Positions 9,252 through 17,776 of a stretch of 40,461 nt of DNA are shown piece by piece. Source of the stretch: Candidatus Moduliflexus flocculans (lineage in GTDB: Bacteria; Moduliflexota; Moduliflexia; Moduliflexales; Moduliflexaceae); contig DF820456.1 in assembly GCA_000739515.1 (NCBI GenBank), positions 733,189 to 773,649 on the forward strand, in the 5' to 3' direction. Under the pieces are notes generated by a model. It was not told where the DNA came from, searched no databases, and was given only the letters and a program-made list of their open reading frames with translations. Made by a program: the position numbers and the translations under genes. The stretch's first letter is position 1. The number at the start of each line of letters is the position of its first letter.

Positions 9252-10823
9252 ATGAAACGCGACGAGAAATTTCGACTGTTCGTGGCTATGGTGATAGGAC
9301 TCGCGATCTGTTGGTCAGGAGAATTTCTGGGCGTTCCGATTGTTCAGCCTGCGATGGCGTTTGATCCTGACGAAAATTCCGGCGATAATTTTTTTCCGGA
9401 ACACGCGACTGATATTAGGCAGCGAAATGATTCTCGTTGGATCAATTATGATCGTGGGGATAAGACGGATTGGCTGAAAGTCGCTGCCGACCCGAAAGAT
9501 GGATTGCGCGTTGTCACCGACATACAGATCATCAATGTAGAAGGAACGGTTGTGCTGGAAATCTTTCGTGATGACCCGTACAGCAGCCCCGACGAAATTC
9601 GAAAAATCTCAGCGCCGGAACTTCTTCATTTCACCAATCCTGGCTCTGGAGCGCAATATTTCAAAATTTATGCTGAAAATGCTGGATCATTAGCGCAATA
9701 TTCTTTTGTATATACGCAGGTTCCGGCAGCCTCAATAGAAGCCCTTCAGAATCCAATGCCGACACCGCTGGAAACTCCGATCATAACGCCAGACCTGACT
9801 GTCACGCCGGAGGCAACAGCAACGCCATCGCCGACATTAACCCCTGAGCCAACGCCGACCGCGTCCCCTACTCCAACAATAATGCCGGAACCGACGGCGA
9901 CGCCAATACCGACATTTACGCCCGAACCAACGGCAACGCCATCGCCAATGCCAACCGTGACGCCCGAACCAACGGCGACGCCATCGCCAATGCCAACCGT
10001 GACGCCCGAACCAACGGCGACGCCATCGCCAATGCCGACCGTGACGCCGGAACCAACGGCGACAGTCGTTTCAGCGAGCGTTCCTGTGCAAGAAATCACG
10101 CCAATACCAACAGCATCGCCTACAACGATTCTACCGACCCCGCCAGCAACCCAACCGCCGTCGTCGGAAGCATCGAGCAGTAATGGACAGGGGCTTTTAA
10201 CAAGGGTACAAACTCAAATTCAGCGATTCATCCCAACGCTGCCATTGGCGATGTTTTTATGGGGAGGATTGCTTATTTCGTCGGCAATGGCGCTGTTGTT
10301 ATTGATTTTGCTCATTCGAGCAAGACGGAAGCTCAATGCGGGACAGAAAACAGAAACCGAAGTCATCACGCCTGCCGAATATAAAATGCTCGGCGATTTT
10401 GCTTCCGAGCAAGGCAAGTTGCCTTTGGCAGAGCGTTGTTATCGTAAAGTCGTGGAGCTTGAGCCGTATAATTGGGCGATCCACTACGACCTCGGATTGT
10501 TTCTTTTTCAGGCCGCTCGTTATAAAGAAGCGATTAAAGAATTTCATCTTTATTTCAGGCATGATATTATCATGCCTGAAGCATACGCCTATTTAGGATA
10601 TGCGTATTTGATGTGCAAAGATTTGGCGCGGGCAGAAGAATATTACCGCAAGGTGTCAGAATTAACGCCAGACAATCCCGATAGTTATGTTGGGCTTGGG
10701 GTCATCGCTCAAACGAAGAATCAATATCAGCAAGCATACGGATATTATCAGAAAGCGCTGGAATGCGATCCGCGATGCCAGGAAGCCCGACAAAATATCC
10801 AGCAGATTCAACCGTATTTATAA
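9252..10823 (+). CDS. Signal-peptide, proline-rich, single-membrane-helix TPR protein
   Basis: A protein of about 523 residues with an unusual layout. Residues 1-36 are a signal peptide ending AMA. Residues about 37-155 resemble a bacterial pre-peptidase C-terminal (PPC-like) beta domain. Residues about 165-315 are a low-complexity Pro/Thr stretch with 14-residue repeats (TPEPTATPSPMPTV). A membrane helix lies at about 329-352, followed by basic residues, and the C-terminus (about 370-515) holds about four TPR units. This predicts an extracytoplasmic sensor or stalk with a cytoplasmic TPR scaffold. ATG 9252 is preferred over GTG 9234 because GGTGAAG precedes it and it starts the signal peptide cleanly. 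The function is unknown. Confidence 0.8.
   Translation: MKRDEKFRLFVAMVIGLAICWSGEFLGVPIVQPAMAFDPDENSGDNFFPEHATDIRQRNDSRWINYDRGDKTDWLKVAADPKDGLRVVTDIQIINVEGTVVLEIFRDDPYSSPDEIRKISAPELLHFTNPGSGAQYFKIYAENAGSLAQYSFVYTQVPAASIEALQNPMPTPLETPIITPDLTVTPEATATPSPTLTPEPTPTASPTPTIMPEPTATPIPTFTPEPTATPSPMPTVTPEPTATPSPMPTVTPEPTATPSPMPTVTPEPTATVVSASVPVQEITPIPTASPTTILPTPPATQPPSSEASSSNGQGLLTRVQTQIQRFIPTLPLAMFLWGGLLISSAMALLLLILLIRARRKLNAGQKTETEVITPAEYKMLGDFASEQGKLPLAERCYRKVVELEPYNWAIHYDLGLFLFQAARYKEAIKEFHLYFRHDIIMPEAYAYLGYAYLMCKDLARAEEYYRKVSELTPDNPDSYVGLGVIAQTKNQYQQAYGYYQKALECDPRCQEARQNIQQIQPYL
9918..10064 (+). repeat. 42-bp tandem repeat inside the proline-rich stalk
   Basis: Three consecutive 42-base units (9918-9959, 9960-10001, 10002-10043), nearly identical at the DNA level, then half a unit. 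Each encodes 14 residues, TPEPTATPSPMPTV. The near identity points to recent expansion by slippage or recombination. Looser relatives of the motif lie upstream from about 9800. Confidence 0.92.
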
Positions 10824-10827
10824 TCAG

Positions 10828-10852
10828 AGAGACGTTTCGCTGAAACGTCTCT
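10828..10852. terminator. Perfect hairpin between convergent genes (CGTCTCTAC palindrome family)
   Basis: An 11-bp perfect stem with a 3-base loop: AGAGACGTTTC, gct, GAAACGTCTCT. It begins 5 bases after the TPR gene stop and its right arm overlaps the stop codon of the RND gene on the other strand. It can act on both transcripts, though no T-run follows. The ending CGTCTCTAC is shared with the palindrome at 14006-14025. Confidence 0.65.
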
Positions 10853-13800
10853 ACGCCGTCTTCGTTTTTTTCAAGCCCTCGAACAGTGAATAAACTACCG
10901 GCACAAAAAGCAGCGTAATCAGCGTCGAACTCATCAATCCGCCGATGACCGCGCGCGCTAAAGGGGCCTGCGCTTCGCTGCCTTCGCCGATTCCCATCGC
11001 TAATGGCAGCAGGCCGAGGATCGTCGTTAACGACGTCATGAGAATCGGGCGCAGCCGATGCCGTCCGGCGTCTTCAATCGCTTGCCGCAGTGAAACACCG
11101 TCTCTTTTGAGTTGATTCGTATGATCCACTAACAGGATGGCATTATTGACCACAATTCCCCCTAACATGATACAACCGATGTAGGACTGGATATTGAATG
11201 TGGTTCTGGTTAGAAAAAGAAGCAGTACGACGCCGATAATGGCAAGCGGGACAGAGAACATCACAACAAACGGGTCGCGCAGCGATTCGTATAAACAGGC
11301 CATCACCATATACACCATGACCAATGCCAGGATTAAGCTGGTCAGGAGTTCTTGAAACGATTTTTGCTGTTCCTGAACGTCGCCGCCGAAGCCGATGCTG
11401 AAATCGCGCGGCACGGGAACGGACTCCAAGGCTTGCCGCACATCTTCGACAATATGCCCCATGTCGCGTCCGCTGATATTCAACGACAGCGTGACGATGC
11501 GTTCCTGATTTTTTCGCTCGATATTTGTCGGCCCTTTCCCCGAATCTACCCGCACAACATTATGCAAGACAATTGGCTGTCCTGCCGAATTGGTTAGCGT
11601 TAAATTCAATAATTCGTCAAGCCCGATTTTTTCTGCATCCTTGACTTTCACAACAATCGGATATTCTTTGCCTCTGATGCGGTAATAGGTCGCTGTTGAG
11701 CCTTGAATCACGGTCTTCAGCATATTGGCGATCTGCGACACGCTCAGTTTCATATCGGCGGCCTTGGTGCGATCAATCACGATTATCTGCTCCGGGCTGG
11801 CGTCTTCCCGGCTAAGACGTATATCCGTGATGCCAGGAATTGCGCTGACGCGTTGTTTGATCTGTTGTGAAAGCGCATCTGCCGTCGCTAAATCATACCC
11901 CTGAATTTCAAGTTCAATCCGCTCGCCGCCGCTCGATCCCATGCCGCGAGTTATATTAAACATCCCCTGCCCAGCGCGTACCCTGATTTGCACGCCGGGA
12001 ATATTCATCAACATAGGGCGCAGCGCATTGGTAATCTCTTCGCTCGTTCTGGTTCGCTCTTTCGCGGGTTTCAGCGTTAACCGCAGATCGCCGCTGCGCG
12101 CTCCGCCGCCCCATGAGCCGCCAATCGAAACAAGCGACTTTTCCGTTTCCGGCACGACATTCAGAACCCTGGCTTCTATTGGCTTCATCAATTCATCAAA
12201 AACGTCCAAGCGCGTTCCGGCTTCTGCCTGAACAGTCACGCGGACTTCCCCTTCATCAGCCGCAGGCATAAGTTCGAAGCCGACGAAGGGAATGAGCAAA
12301 ATACTTCCACCCACGAGGGCAAGAGCAAGCGTCACGGTAAGAAGGCGATGATTCAGGACGACATCAAGCACTCCAGCATATCCGGCCTCAAGACTCCGAA
12401 GCAGATGTTCGCTGAGGCGGTAGAGACGATGCTTTTTTTCGCCGTTTTCCAGGCTCGGCGGTTTATGCAGATGGGCGGACAACATCGGCACTAATGTCAG
12501 GGCGACAAAAAGCGAGCAGAAGAGTGAAAAGGTCACGACATAGGCGAGTTGCTTGAACATGACGCCAACCATGCCGCGAATAAAAATCATTGGCAAAAAG
12601 ACGACAACAGTGGTCAGCGTTCCGGCGATGACGGCGGCAGTGACTTCTTCCGTCCCTTCGACGGCTGCTTGAATTCCCGGTAAGCCTTTTTCTTCGCGGA
12701 AACGGGTGATATTTTCCAACACGACAATCGCGTTGTCCACCATCATGCCGACTCCCAGAGCCAATCCGCCAAGTGTCATGATGTTCAGCGTGAAGCCGTT
12801 GAAGTAAAGCAACACAAAGGTGGCGATAATCGAAAGCGGGATTGCTGTGGAAATGACGAGGGTGCTGGGAAAGTTTCGCAAGAATACAAAAAGTACCAGA
12901 ATCGTTAAGACGCCGCCATAAAGCGCTGAACGCGAGACATTCGCAATCGCGCGTTCGATATATTTTGAAGAATCAACGATCGGAATCAATTGAATTTGCG
13001 GAATATCTCGATTGACATTTTCCAACTCCTTGAGGGCGGCGCGCGCAACTTGCACAGTATTGGTGCCGGATTGCTTGGAAATGGCGAGATACATTCCTGG
13101 CTTGCCATTGATTCTAATAATATTGCTGGCACGCGGCGTTCCTTCTTCGATGCTGGCAATTTCCGCTAATTTGATCGGGATTCCTTCTCGCGTAGCAACA
13201 ACCGTATTGCTGAGTTCTTCGAGGTTGGTATATTCGCCGGGCGTCCTGACAGTAACTTCTAAATTGCCTCGTTCTATCGTTCCGCCTGGAATATTTTGAT
13301 TCGCCGCCCGGAGATTCGCCATCACTTGATCCAACGATAAATCAAGTGCGTTAATATCTTCAATGCGAAAGTTGACGTGAATTTCCCGCTCTGAACCTCC
13401 GAAAATATCAAATGACGCAACGCCGGGGATGCGTTCCATGCGGTTTTTCACCTGCGTTTCAAGGATATTGCGAGCTTCGATTGGATCAAGCGTCGTTGCC
13501 GCGCCAATCATCAGGATCGGCATGGCAGAGGCGTCAAATTTACGCAGGCTGGGACGATCCGCTTCTTCCGGCAATCGGGGAATCACGCGATCAAGCCGGT
13601 CGCGAATATCGTTCGCCGCTTCTGTCAAGTCAGTGCCCCAGGCAAAACTGATTCGTACCGAGCTTCGGCCTTGCGACGAGGTTGACGTGACCTCTTCTAC
13701 CCCGGCGACCGCGCTCATCGCCTCTTCAATCGGGCGCGTGATCAGTTGTTCGATTTCTTCAGGGCCCACATCGCTATATGTCGTGGAGACAGAAAGGGTG

Positions 13801-13928
13801 GGATACGTAATGTCTGGCATCAGGTCAATCGGCAGCCGACTTAGTGAAATCGCGCCGAGAAGGATGATGATCAACATCATCATGATCGTAAAGATCGGGC
13901 GATGGACAGAAAAACGCGCTATTTTCAT
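10851..13928 (-). CDS. RND-family efflux transporter, inner-membrane subunit (HAE1/AcrB type)
   Basis: Proton-driven exporter of drugs or other hydrophobic compounds. The 1025 residues have the RND plan: a first helix at about 10-30, a large periplasmic loop, a helix bundle, then a repeat of this plan. The periplasmic start [17 protein letters not shown] and the [16 protein letters not shown] block are typical. The proton-relay motif reads [10 protein letters not shown] with Asp398-Asn399, so the second Asp of AcrB (Asp408) is Asn here, as in several other HAE1 branches. No membrane-fusion or outer-membrane partner is encoded beside it. Start ATG 13928 has an upstream AAGGAT. Related palindromes lie at both ends of the gene. 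Confidence 0.92.
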   Translation of the reverse strand: MKIARFSVHRPIFTIMMMLIIILLGAISLSRLPIDLMPDITYPTLSVSTTYSDVGPEEIEQLITRPIEEAMSAVAGVEEVTSTSSQGRSSVRISFAWGTDLTEAANDIRDRLDRVIPRLPEEADRPSLRKFDASAMPILMIGAATTLDPIEARNILETQVKNRMERIPGVASFDIFGGSEREIHVNFRIEDINALDLSLDQVMANLRAANQNIPGGTIERGNLEVTVRTPGEYTNLEELSNTVVATREGIPIKLAEIASIEEGTPRASNIIRINGKPGMYLAISKQSGTNTVQVARAALKELENVNRDIPQIQLIPIVDSSKYIERAIANVSRSALYGGVLTILVLFVFLRNFPSTLVISTAIPLSIIATFVLLYFNGFTLNIMTLGGLALGVGMMVDNAIVVLENITRFREEKGLPGIQAAVEGTEEVTAAVIAGTLTTVVVFLPMIFIRGMVGVMFKQLAYVVTFSLFCSLFVALTLVPMLSAHLHKPPSLENGEKKHRLYRLSEHLLRSLEAGYAGVLDVVLNHRLLTVTLALALVGGSILLIPFVGFELMPAADEGEVRVTVQAEAGTRLDVFDELMKPIEARVLNVVPETEKSLVSIGGSWGGGARSGDLRLTLKPAKERTRTSEEITNALRPMLMNIPGVQIRVRAGQGMFNITRGMGSSGGERIELEIQGYDLATADALSQQIKQRVSAIPGITDIRLSREDASPEQIIVIDRTKAADMKLSVSQIANMLKTVIQGSTATYYRIRGKEYPIVVKVKDAEKIGLDELLNLTLTNSAGQPIVLHNVVRVDSGKGPTNIERKNQERIVTLSLNISGRDMGHIVEDVRQALESVPVPRDFSIGFGGDVQEQQKSFQELLTSLILALVMVYMVMACLYESLRDPFVVMFSVPLAIIGVVLLLFLTRTTFNIQSYIGCIMLGGIVVNNAILLVDHTNQLKRDGVSLRQAIEDAGRHRLRPILMTSLTTILGLLPLAMGIGEGSEAQAPLARAVIGGLMSSTLITLLFVPVVYSLFEGLKKTKTA

Positions 13929-14005
13929 ATTATGTCATCCTTATTCAAGGCGCGATAACAATACCAATTACAATAAATTCGATCATAGTTGTCTTATGAC
14001 GTCAA

Positions 14006-14025
14006 AGACGCGCGGCCGCGCGTCT
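14006..14025. repeat. 20-bp perfect palindrome upstream of the RND gene
   Basis: AGACGCGCGGCCGCGCGTCT reads the same on both strands and is followed by CTAC. With the 10828 hairpin it shares the CGTCTCTAC tail, and both copies point the same way on the plus strand. It sits in the 192-base gap between the RND and Clp-like genes. Confidence 0.7.
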
Positions 14026-14120
14026 CTACAAGAATACGATCTTTTCAAACGCAATTGATAAAAAACAGACATTGCCAGAGAACGCGTATCAGGAGCATCG
14101 AAAATATCTGGCGTGCCATG

Positions 14121-17100
14121 TTACGTCATCACGTCAAAATCGCCTGAAAAAACTCGGTCGAGACGACCGGTGCGCCAATGATGCACGCTGTCGCGCACCA
14201 ATGGCGACGGGACATTACGATACCGCCGCACCACGACTGATACGGATTGTTCCGTATTGGCAAAGGCGCGTTTGGCCTGAGCTAACTGAGGCTCATTCTC
14301 GCGAAGCGGCATGACGGGCTGGGGAGTGACGCGCACGCGGACATGATGCCGGACAAATGCCTTCGATTCTCCGGGCATTTCCCACACGTGCAAGCCGGTT
14401 TCCGACGCAAGAATCGCATACGCGCCGAATCCTGACACCGCAATCAGGCATTGCGTTTGTTCCAATTCGTGATGGGTAAATTCTTGCAAGACCTGCACAT
14501 GCATTCGGCGTTTTTGCGCCCAATTCAGGTACATGGCTTGTAATTGGGCTGCAAATTCCCGCAGCGTTTCTACTGAAGCATCAGAGGTCGGCGCAATTTC
14601 AAGCAGCAGGAAGGCATCGCGGGACAAGCCTTCGTCATGCGTTCGATAGGCTTCCTGTAGCAAATAAATTTGTTCCGCCACGCGGCAAATCAGGTCTTTT
14701 GGAAACACCGTGCGCAAATGAGTTTCCGTGCCAATCAGCCGATGCAGCAACGAGCCAGCAGTCTGGAGTCCGGCCTCAATCCGATCCATAAATTCTACGC
14801 TGCTCAACACGTCATAGCGTTCGGGGCGCATCCAGAATTCTTTTGACGACATCTGTTGCAGGCCGCTCTGCTTTTTCTGCCGCCAGGCATCGGATTCTAC
14901 AGAAGTCATCAGCGTTTCGTATGCTTGTTCTAAGCGCTCGACTTCTTCGCGATGCCCTTGCGCGTCGAATACCAACGATTTGATTGGCGGCGCTGTTAAT
15001 ATCGCAGAGGTTTCGGTGGCGTTGCCTTGCGGTGGCGCATTTTCAGCAAGATGGGCGTCCGGGTCTATGAATTCGACCTGAATCTGCGTACTATCGCCGC
15101 GCACGAACAGGAATTGATCTCCTTCCGGGAGTTGATGTTTGACAATTGTCATTGCCAACGGCGAGAGGAGATAGCGTTCGATGGCGCGTTTCAGCGGACG
15201 AGCGCCGAGTGCAGCGGTGAAGCCCTTTTCCAGCAAAAATTCAATCGCCGAATTCTCCCATTCCACCGCCCATTCGCGGTTTCGCAGCCCCCGGCGATGC
15301 AACGTGTTGTTTAATTCTTTATACAAAATCGTGCGCATGATCGAGCGGCTCAACGGCCTGAACACAACGACGCGGTCGAGCCGGTTGATGAATTCCGGGA
15401 GAAATGTTTCTGTAATCGCTTGCTCCACCGCTTTCATCGAAAAATTCGAGGCGATTGGGTTGAAACCGATGCCTGCGCCGGTCGGCAGCGTCGCGCCGAG
15501 GTTTGATGTGAGAATGATGATCGAATGCCGGAAATCCGCTGTATTGCCATAGCGGTCGGTCAAGCGGCCATCATCGAAAACTTGTAGGAACAAATCCCAG
15601 ATATTCGGATGCGCTTTTTCGAATTCGTCTAACAGAATCACGGAAAACGGCTGCTTGCGGATCAGGCTGATGAGCGACGAGGTGTTGTCATCTCGCTCTG
15701 TGCCGCCGACAATACGCTTTTCGGCTTCGTAGGTTTTGAATTCGCTCATATCAAGGCGAATCATCCGTTCCGGCGAGCCGAACATAAATTCCGCCAGCGT
15801 TTTCGCCATTTCGGTTTTCCCCGTGCCAGTCGGCCCGGCAAAGAGAAAAACACCGTATGGGCGCGTCGGATCGGTCAATCCGGCTTTGATCATGGCAACT
15901 CGTTCCACGAGGCATTCAATCGCTTCTGGCTGTCCCATGACGCGATGTTGGAACAACCGCTCCAGGCCGCTGAGATCAAGCCCCTCGCGGTCATCGAGAA
16001 TTGAGCGTGGCAGGCCGGTCAGATGCGAAAGCGTCGCGTAAAGGCTGTCAGTCGTAATCTGGCGAGGCTTGCCGTCTAAAAAGAGCGTTTTCTGCGTGGA
16101 TTTCAGGAAATTCAGCAGATTGCCAGGCGTGGCTTTATCGCCGAGGAATTGCCGCGCTAAATGCCATGCTTCCGTAATGGTATCATGCTCGATACGGATG
16201 CTTTCGCCGTGCAGTTTTTCCTGATGCGCCGCCCATTGATACGCCAATTCCAGCGTCTCTTTGTCATGCAGCGGGAGCATCGTCACTTTCTCGAACGCGG
16301 TTTCGATGCGCCGCGTATCACGCAGCAGCGCGTCGTATGCGACGGGATAGGTTTCTCCAATCATCCGCAGCGTGCCACTTTCAATAAATGGCAGGATTTT
16401 TTCCAGGATGCCGACCGGGTTATATTTGTAGCGCCCGGCGTAAAAAAGTTCGTGAAAATTTGGTGCAAACCAGACGACGGAACGGCTCTGTTCAAGCTGC
16501 TTAACAAGCTTTTGCAGCCGCTCTTCCAGTTCGCCGATATAAATCTGCCCGGCCAGCACATCTGTCGCGCTCGCCTCGAAGATGCGCCAGCCGCGAGCCT
16601 GCAAACGCTGCTCAAGCGCTCGAATCAAGGCCGTTTTGCCGACGCCGGATTCGCCGACGACGATCACTGATCTGGCGGGCTTTTCAAACAGGCTGCGCTG
16701 TAAGTGTTCTAACAATTCGAGAAAATGCGGATGTTCCCAGAGCAAGTCGTCGTAGGCTTTCGGCTCCCACAGCGTGCCGACGGTATTCAGATAGGCGGCG
16801 TCAAGCTGCGTGTGGGACTTTTGCTTCAATTCTTCGATCAGCGGCTTGACGATCTCGGTATCCAATTTTTTCAGCAGGTTGTCGAGAATGCTCGCTTTTT
16901 CATCGTCAATCTGCTCAAGCTGGTCTTTGAGCGAGGGTGTTTCTCCTCGTTCAATGCGTTCTTTCATGAACGTATTCATGATTTTTACGAATAAGCGTTC
17001 ATCTTCCCACCAATCCTGGGCTTTCGCCAGTACAGCGCCAATCACTGGCTTTTCTGCTCGCTCTAACAGGCGAAACGCGAAATGCATCGGCCAGAGGTAG

Positions 17101-17525
17101 CATTCGTCAAGATGACTGAGGAGTTGATCTGTCCACTGAACGGTCTCAGACCGCCGATTCAGTGCTTCAAGCGCCATGCACGCGATCAGTGGATTTTCTC
17201 CGGCGTAATAATCGAGTAATTCCTCGTCAGAATACACCGGCTGCGTCAGCATCTCGACGCCGCGCAGAAAATCTTGCGATTGGAGCATATCTTTGGGATG
17301 TGCGGTGCTTTGATAAAAATCTCGCATATCGTTGGCTAGCGCATAGAGCGCTGCGCCTTTGGTATCAGGCGGCGATTCCGCCTCCTTTTTTTCCGAACTT
17401 TCAAGCTCCTGAAGAGATTGATCGGCGGGAGAGGATTCTCGTCGCTGCCATAGCCGATGCAGCCCAAAACCAAATGCAATTCCGAGGAAAAGGGAAAAAA
17501 CACTGTATATGATTGAATCCGTCAT
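14121..17525 (-). CDS. Membrane-anchored Clp/ClpB-type AAA+ ATPase fused to an RF2-like C-terminus without the GGQ domain
   Basis: 1134 residues. A membrane helix at about 5-24 precedes a helical region (60-250). AAA domain 1 has an intact Walker A (GESGVGKT, 291-298), but at the Walker B position it reads VVWFAPNFHEL instead of hhhhDE. AAA domain 2 is complete: Walker A GPTGTGKT (564-571), Walker B ILLDEFEKAH (Asp633-Glu634), sensor 1 LTSNLG, arginine finger in EFINRLDR, and sensor 2 GARPLKRAIE. From about 865 the sequence follows peptide release factor 2: KEFWMRPER (about 895-903) matches the domain-1 FWDDPER motif. MYLNWAQKR (about 998-1006) and SGFGAYAILASETGLH (about 1031-1046) match the PCRF domain. 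RRYRNVPSPLVRD...RTG (about 1100-1120) matches the RF2 tail. The GGQ domain between them is missing. It lies between a tRNA and an RND gene; the substrate is unknown. Confidence 0.8.
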   Translation of the reverse strand: MTDSIIYSVFSLFLGIAFGFGLHRLWQRRESSPADQSLQELESSEKKEAESPPDTKGAALYALANDMRDFYQSTAHPKDMLQSQDFLRGVEMLTQPVYSDEELLDYYAGENPLIACMALEALNRRSETVQWTDQLLSHLDECYLWPMHFAFRLLERAEKPVIGAVLAKAQDWWEDERLFVKIMNTFMKERIERGETPSLKDQLEQIDDEKASILDNLLKKLDTEIVKPLIEELKQKSHTQLDAAYLNTVGTLWEPKAYDDLLWEHPHFLELLEHLQRSLFEKPARSVIVVGESGVGKTALIRALEQRLQARGWRIFEASATDVLAGQIYIGELEERLQKLVKQLEQSRSVVWFAPNFHELFYAGRYKYNPVGILEKILPFIESGTLRMIGETYPVAYDALLRDTRRIETAFEKVTMLPLHDKETLELAYQWAAHQEKLHGESIRIEHDTITEAWHLARQFLGDKATPGNLLNFLKSTQKTLFLDGKPRQITTDSLYATLSHLTGLPRSILDDREGLDLSGLERLFQHRVMGQPEAIECLVERVAMIKAGLTDPTRPYGVFLFAGPTGTGKTEMAKTLAEFMFGSPERMIRLDMSEFKTYEAEKRIVGGTERDDNTSSLISLIRKQPFSVILLDEFEKAHPNIWDLFLQVFDDGRLTDRYGNTADFRHSIIILTSNLGATLPTGAGIGFNPIASNFSMKAVEQAITETFLPEFINRLDRVVVFRPLSRSIMRTILYKELNNTLHRRGLRNREWAVEWENSAIEFLLEKGFTAALGARPLKRAIERYLLSPLAMTIVKHQLPEGDQFLFVRGDSTQIQVEFIDPDAHLAENAPPQGNATETSAILTAPPIKSLVFDAQGHREEVERLEQAYETLMTSVESDAWRQKKQSGLQQMSSKEFWMRPERYDVLSSVEFMDRIEAGLQTAGSLLHRLIGTETHLRTVFPKDLICRVAEQIYLLQEAYRTHDEGLSRDAFLLLEIAPTSDASVETLREFAAQLQAMYLNWAQKRRMHVQVLQEFTHHELEQTQCLIAVSGFGAYAILASETGLHVWEMPGESKAFVRHHVRVRVTPQPVMPLRENEPQLAQAKRAFANTEQSVSVVVRRYRNVPSPLVRDSVHHWRTGRLDRVFSGDFDVMT

Positions 17526-17571
17526 AGGATGGTATGATTGCTGTGTTGAAAAACGTCGAGAGGATAAGTGA

Positions 17572-17645
17572 TGGGCCCACCAGGACTCGAACCTGGGACC
17601 AACCGGTTATGAGCCGGTAGCTCTAACCAACTGAGCTATGGGCCC
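17572..17645 (-). tRNA. tRNA with CAT anticodon (elongator Met, or Ile2 if lysidine-modified)
   Basis: Acceptor GGGCCCA pairs with TGGGCCC; anticodon stem ACCGG/CCGGT with loop CTCATAA and anticodon CAT; discriminator A. The sequence does not decide between Met and Ile2. It lies between rpoD and the Clp-like gene on the same strand. CCA is not encoded. Confidence 0.93.
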
Positions 17646-17688
17646 GACGTTTGCGAATAAAACCGTTCTTTGGAAGATTATGAAAAAA

Positions 17689-17694
17689 TGTCAA
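17689..17694 (-). promoter_or_regulatory. Candidate -35 element of the CAT tRNA gene
   Basis: On the minus strand TTGACA followed by six T residues begins 49 bases before the tRNA 5' end, matching the arrangement before the plus-strand tRNA cluster. The -10 position has no good TATAAT match. Confidence 0.45.
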
Positions 17695-17734
17695 TATTAT
17701 TTTTTAGCAGTAACCGTAGAAACTGAGGATGGAC

Positions 17735-17770
17735 AAAAATGTTCCGAGGTTTTTAACGCCTCGGAACATT
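17735..17770 (-). terminator. Rho-independent terminator of rpoD
   Basis: A perfect 12-bp stem, AATGTTCCGAGG with CCTCGGAACATT, and a 9-base loop. Read on the minus strand it begins 6 bases after the rpoD stop and ends in TTTTT. Confidence 0.88.
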
Positions 17771-17776
17771 CGAAAA

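Noticed and set aside
9918..10064. CRISPR-like array
   Set aside because: The units are contiguous without spacers and translate in frame to a Pro/Thr repeat, so they are coding tandem repeats.
9746..10099. A long open frame on the minus strand opposite the proline-rich repeats
   Set aside because: Its Gly/Val repeat is simply the complement of the Pro/Thr repeat; there is no start context.
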